In this document: piece by piece, positions 62,161 to 64,000 of the stretch
How positions within the stretch are numbered: position 1 is the stretch's first letter
Layout of the letters: each line of letters begins with the position of its first letter
DNA from: Bacillota bacterium
GTDB taxonomy: Bacteria; Bacillota; Clostridia; Lachnospirales; Lachnospiraceae
Direction of reading: 5' to 3'
Length of the DNA: 64,000 bases
Assembly: GCA_023437715.1 (NCBI GenBank)
Contig: JAEZFK010000063.1
Span: 62,001 to 126,000 of the forward strand
Made by a program: the position numbers and the translations under genes
Notes under the pieces: generated by a model
Told to the model about the DNA's origin: nothing
Databases searched by the model: none
The model's input: only the letters and a program-made list of their open reading frames with translations

Positions 62161-62694
62161 ATGGGAACCTGGAATACAAGAGGACTTCGGGGCTCTACCC
62201 TTGAAGAGCTGATTAACCGCAGCAATGAAAGCTACCGGGAAAAGGGACTGGCCCTGATTCAGAAAGTCCCCACCCCCATTACCCCTATTTCCATTGATAA
62301 GGAAAGCCGCCATATCACTCTGGCCTATTTTGACCAGAAAAGTACGGTGGATTACATCGGAGCGGTTCAGGGGATTCCGGTCTGCTTTGATGCAAAGGAA
62401 TGTGCAGCCAGCACCTTTCCACTGCAGAACATTCACCCTCACCAGATCGCCTTTATGGAGGAATTTGAAGAGCAGGGAGGGGTTTCCTTTATCATTTTGT
62501 CCTATACTCAGAAAAATGAAATCTATTATCTTCCCTTTGACCACATGAAGCATTTCTGGGACAGGATGGAAGAGGGAGGGCGGAAAAGCTTTACCTACGA
62601 GGAGGTGGACAAAGCCTGGAGAATCCGCAGCCACAGGGATATTTTTGTCCACTATCTGGAAATGATTCAGAAGGATTTGGAGAGAAAAGATTGA
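62161..62694 (+). CDS. recU: Holliday junction resolvase RecU
   Basis: A 177-residue RecU, the Bacillota enzyme that cuts four-way DNA junctions. It begins TRGLRGSTLEELINRSNESYREKGLA, a diagnostic block. The catalytic core includes Asp64 (STVDYIG), Asp77, Lys79 and Glu80 (FDAKEC). FPLQNIHPHQIAFMEEFEEQGG is also conserved. It is close to full length for the family. The usual partner gene for a penicillin-binding protein is absent. Confidence 0.92.
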   Translation: MGTWNTRGLRGSTLEELINRSNESYREKGLALIQKVPTPITPISIDKESRHITLAYFDQKSTVDYIGAVQGIPVCFDAKECAASTFPLQNIHPHQIAFMEEFEEQGGVSFIILSYTQKNEIYYLPFDHMKHFWDRMEEGGRKSFTYEEVDKAWRIRSHRDIFVHYLEMIQKDLERKD

Positions 62695-62719
62695 CAATCC
62701 CCCATTTTTCCCCTATAAT
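62691..62719 (+). promoter_or_regulatory. Consensus promoter of his operon
   Basis: A perfect TTGACA (62691-62696) and a perfect TATAAT (62714-62719) are exactly 17 bases apart. The -35 overlaps the recU stop. A leader of about 114 bases follows before hisZ; I see no T-box core or obvious attenuator in it. Confidence 0.85.
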
Positions 62720-62839
62720 AGGCTACACGTTATTGAATTATCACTTTACTACATAAAAGCAAATAAAAACGGTAAACTGTGAAAAGAAATTTCTTGAGGT
62801 TTTTCTGAATGAAAAAGCTGGCAGAAGTCGGAGGGCGTT

Positions 62840-64000
62840 ATGGCAAATAAACTGTTACATACACCGGACGGAGTCCGGGATATCTATGGAGTGGAATGTA
62901 CGAGAAAGGCTGTGGTACAGGAGAAGATGTTAAGCGTTTTTCATCTTTGCGGATACCAGGACATTGAAACTCCAACCTTTGAATTTTTTGACATCTTTAA
63001 CGAGTCCCGCGGAAGCGTCAAGGCAAAGGAGATGTTTAAGTTTTTTGACCGGGATAACCACACTCTGGTGCTTCGTCCCGATGAGACGCCTGCCATTGCC
63101 AGATGCGCGGCAAAGTATTTTCTGGATGAGGATATGCCCATCCGTCTCTGCTATATGGAGAGGACCTTTATCAACAATTCCAGCTATCAGGGCAGGCTAA
63201 AGGAAGCCAGCCAGACAGGCGTGGAGCTGATCGGAGACGACTGCGCAGACGCAGACGGAGAGATTCTGGCTATGGTGATCCAGGCCTTAATGGCGGCGGG
63301 CCTTACGGAATTCCAGGTGGAGCTGGGAGAAGTGGACTTTTTCAAAGGACTTTTGGAAGAAGCCGGCATGGACGGAGAGCAGGAAGAGGCCTTAAGGGAG
63401 CTGATAGAAAACAAGAACTTTTTCGGCGTGGAGGAGCTGGTCATGTCCCAGCCCATTTCCCAGGAATTAAAGCAGGTATTTTTAAAGCTGCCGGAGCTTT
63501 TCGGCTCTCTGGAGCAGATACAGGCGGCAAAAGAGCTGACTGCCAATCCCCGGGCTATCCGGGCCATTGAGCGGCTGGAGGAGGTAAACCGGATTCTGGC
63601 CTCTTACGGCCTTTCGGATTATGTTTCCTATGATCTTGGCATGCTGAGCCAGTACCAGTATTATACAGGCATTATATTTAAGGCTTACACCTACGGAACC
63701 GGAGACTATATTGCCAACGGAGGAAGATACGATAAGCTTCTGGAGCAGTTCGGAAAGGATTCTCCTGCCGTGGGCTTCGGAATCTCCGTGGATGAGCTTC
63801 TTCTGGCCCTTTCCAGACAGAAGATAGAAACCAGGGTTCCAGTGACCAACACCATGATCCTTTACGAGCAGGAATCAAGGGAAAAGGCCATACAGCTTGC
63901 GGACCATTTCCGTAAAACCGGAATGGCCGTCCAGCTGCAGCTGAAAACTGAGGCGCGGTCCATGGAGGCTTACCAGGCCTACGCAGCCCGCAGAGATTTA
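62840..64000 (+). CDS. hisZ: ATP phosphoribosyltransferase regulatory subunit, partial
   Basis: The first 387 codons of HisZ, open to the window end. HisZ is a catalytically inactive histidyl-tRNA synthetase paralogue that joins HisG to start histidine biosynthesis. It opens LLHTPDGVRDIYG, has the class II core with LRPDETPAIARCAAKYF, and SSYQGRLKEASQTGVELIGDDCADADGEI fits HisZ better than HisS. YYTGIIFKAYTYGTGDYIANGGRYDKL is also typical. CGGAGGG precedes the ATG. hisG would be expected next. Confidence 0.87.
   Translation, partial: MANKLLHTPDGVRDIYGVECTRKAVVQEKMLSVFHLCGYQDIETPTFEFFDIFNESRGSVKAKEMFKFFDRDNHTLVLRPDETPAIARCAAKYFLDEDMPIRLCYMERTFINNSSYQGRLKEASQTGVELIGDDCADADGEILAMVIQALMAAGLTEFQVELGEVDFFKGLLEEAGMDGEQEEALRELIENKNFFGVEELVMSQPISQELKQVFLKLPELFGSLEQIQAAKELTANPRAIRAIERLEEVNRILASYGLSDYVSYDLGMLSQYQYYTGIIFKAYTYGTGDYIANGGRYDKLLEQFGKDSPAVGFGISVDELLLALSRQKIETRVPVTNTMILYEQESREKAIQLADHFRKTGMAVQLQLKTEARSMEAYQAYAARRDL

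Noticed and set aside
62720..62839. T-box or histidine attenuator before hisZ
   Set aside because: The leader is only about 114 bases, has no T-box core sequence, no run of His codons and no terminator hairpin with a T run.
62840..64000. Histidyl-tRNA synthetase hisS
   Set aside because: The conserved segments and the SYQGRLKEASQTGVELIG block fit the HisZ paralogue better, and a bona fide hisS would show a different motif 2 region and histidine-binding motifs.
1..64000. CRISPR arrays, tRNA or rRNA genes, phage or transposon genes
   Set aside because: I looked for regularly spaced repeats, integrase or transposase motifs and tRNA-like cloverleaves and saw none that I could support.

Overview
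The window is chromosomal DNA from a spore-forming, low-to-mid GC Clostridia, most likely a Lachnospiraceae (Clostridium cluster XIVa type). The support is the gene content: YesMN-type two-component systems beside carbohydrate ABC importers, spore genes (an alpha/beta SASP, gerW, ylbJ), an Agr peptide quorum-sensing locus, and Bacillota gene orders such as plsX-acpP-rnc-smc-ftsY and rqcH-yicC-gmk-rpoZ. I see no phage, insertion sequence, CRISPR array, rRNA or tRNA. No stretch longer than about 300 bases lacks a gene; the largest gap (27437-27689) is a divergent promoter region.

Layout. 1-13441 is a sugar-uptake block. It begins with the 3' end of deoC, then rbsK-rbsD-rbsA-rbsC-rbsB (ribose or deoxyribose). 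A YesN-like regulator, a histidine kinase with almost no extracellular domain, and an RbsA-like tandem ABC protein that has lost its ATPase motifs come next. A second RbsABC-type importer follows. 13597-16020 holds a ROK sugar kinase and a MATE exporter. 16107-23982 is housekeeping: plsX, acpP, rnc, smc, ftsY and a threonine dehydratase. 24018-32133 is a second sugar locus. There a YesN regulator and a YesM kinase, interrupted by one in-frame TAG, lie divergent to a MalEFG-type importer and a GH88 unsaturated glucuronyl hydrolase. This suggests import and cleavage of unsaturated uronic-acid oligosaccharides.

32194-35397 is an AT-rich agr-like locus. agrCA lies on the minus strand and agrB, a 48-residue agrD and a 56-residue basic protein lie on the plus strand. 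The AgrD precursor has no cysteine, so a serine-closed lactone is predicted. 35468-64000 is mostly conserved core: rqcH, yicC, gmk, rpoZ, rimO, pgsA, cinA, two unrecognised proteins, DUF2953, gerW, rpmB, an Asp23 protein, fakA, recG, udk, SASP, rsmD, coaD, ylbJ, an M23 peptidase, rRNA-modification enzymes, a YgiQ radical SAM protein, recU and the start of hisZ, which runs off the end.

The best candidate for an undescribed system is 5496-9636: a kinase with hardly any external sensor domain, its AraC-type regulator and a dead ABC ATPase lie in one apparent operon between two importers of the family the dead ATPase came from. This looks like transport-coupled sensing. The serine-type agr locus is the second candidate. 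All functional statements are read from sequence motifs and context; no database search was run.
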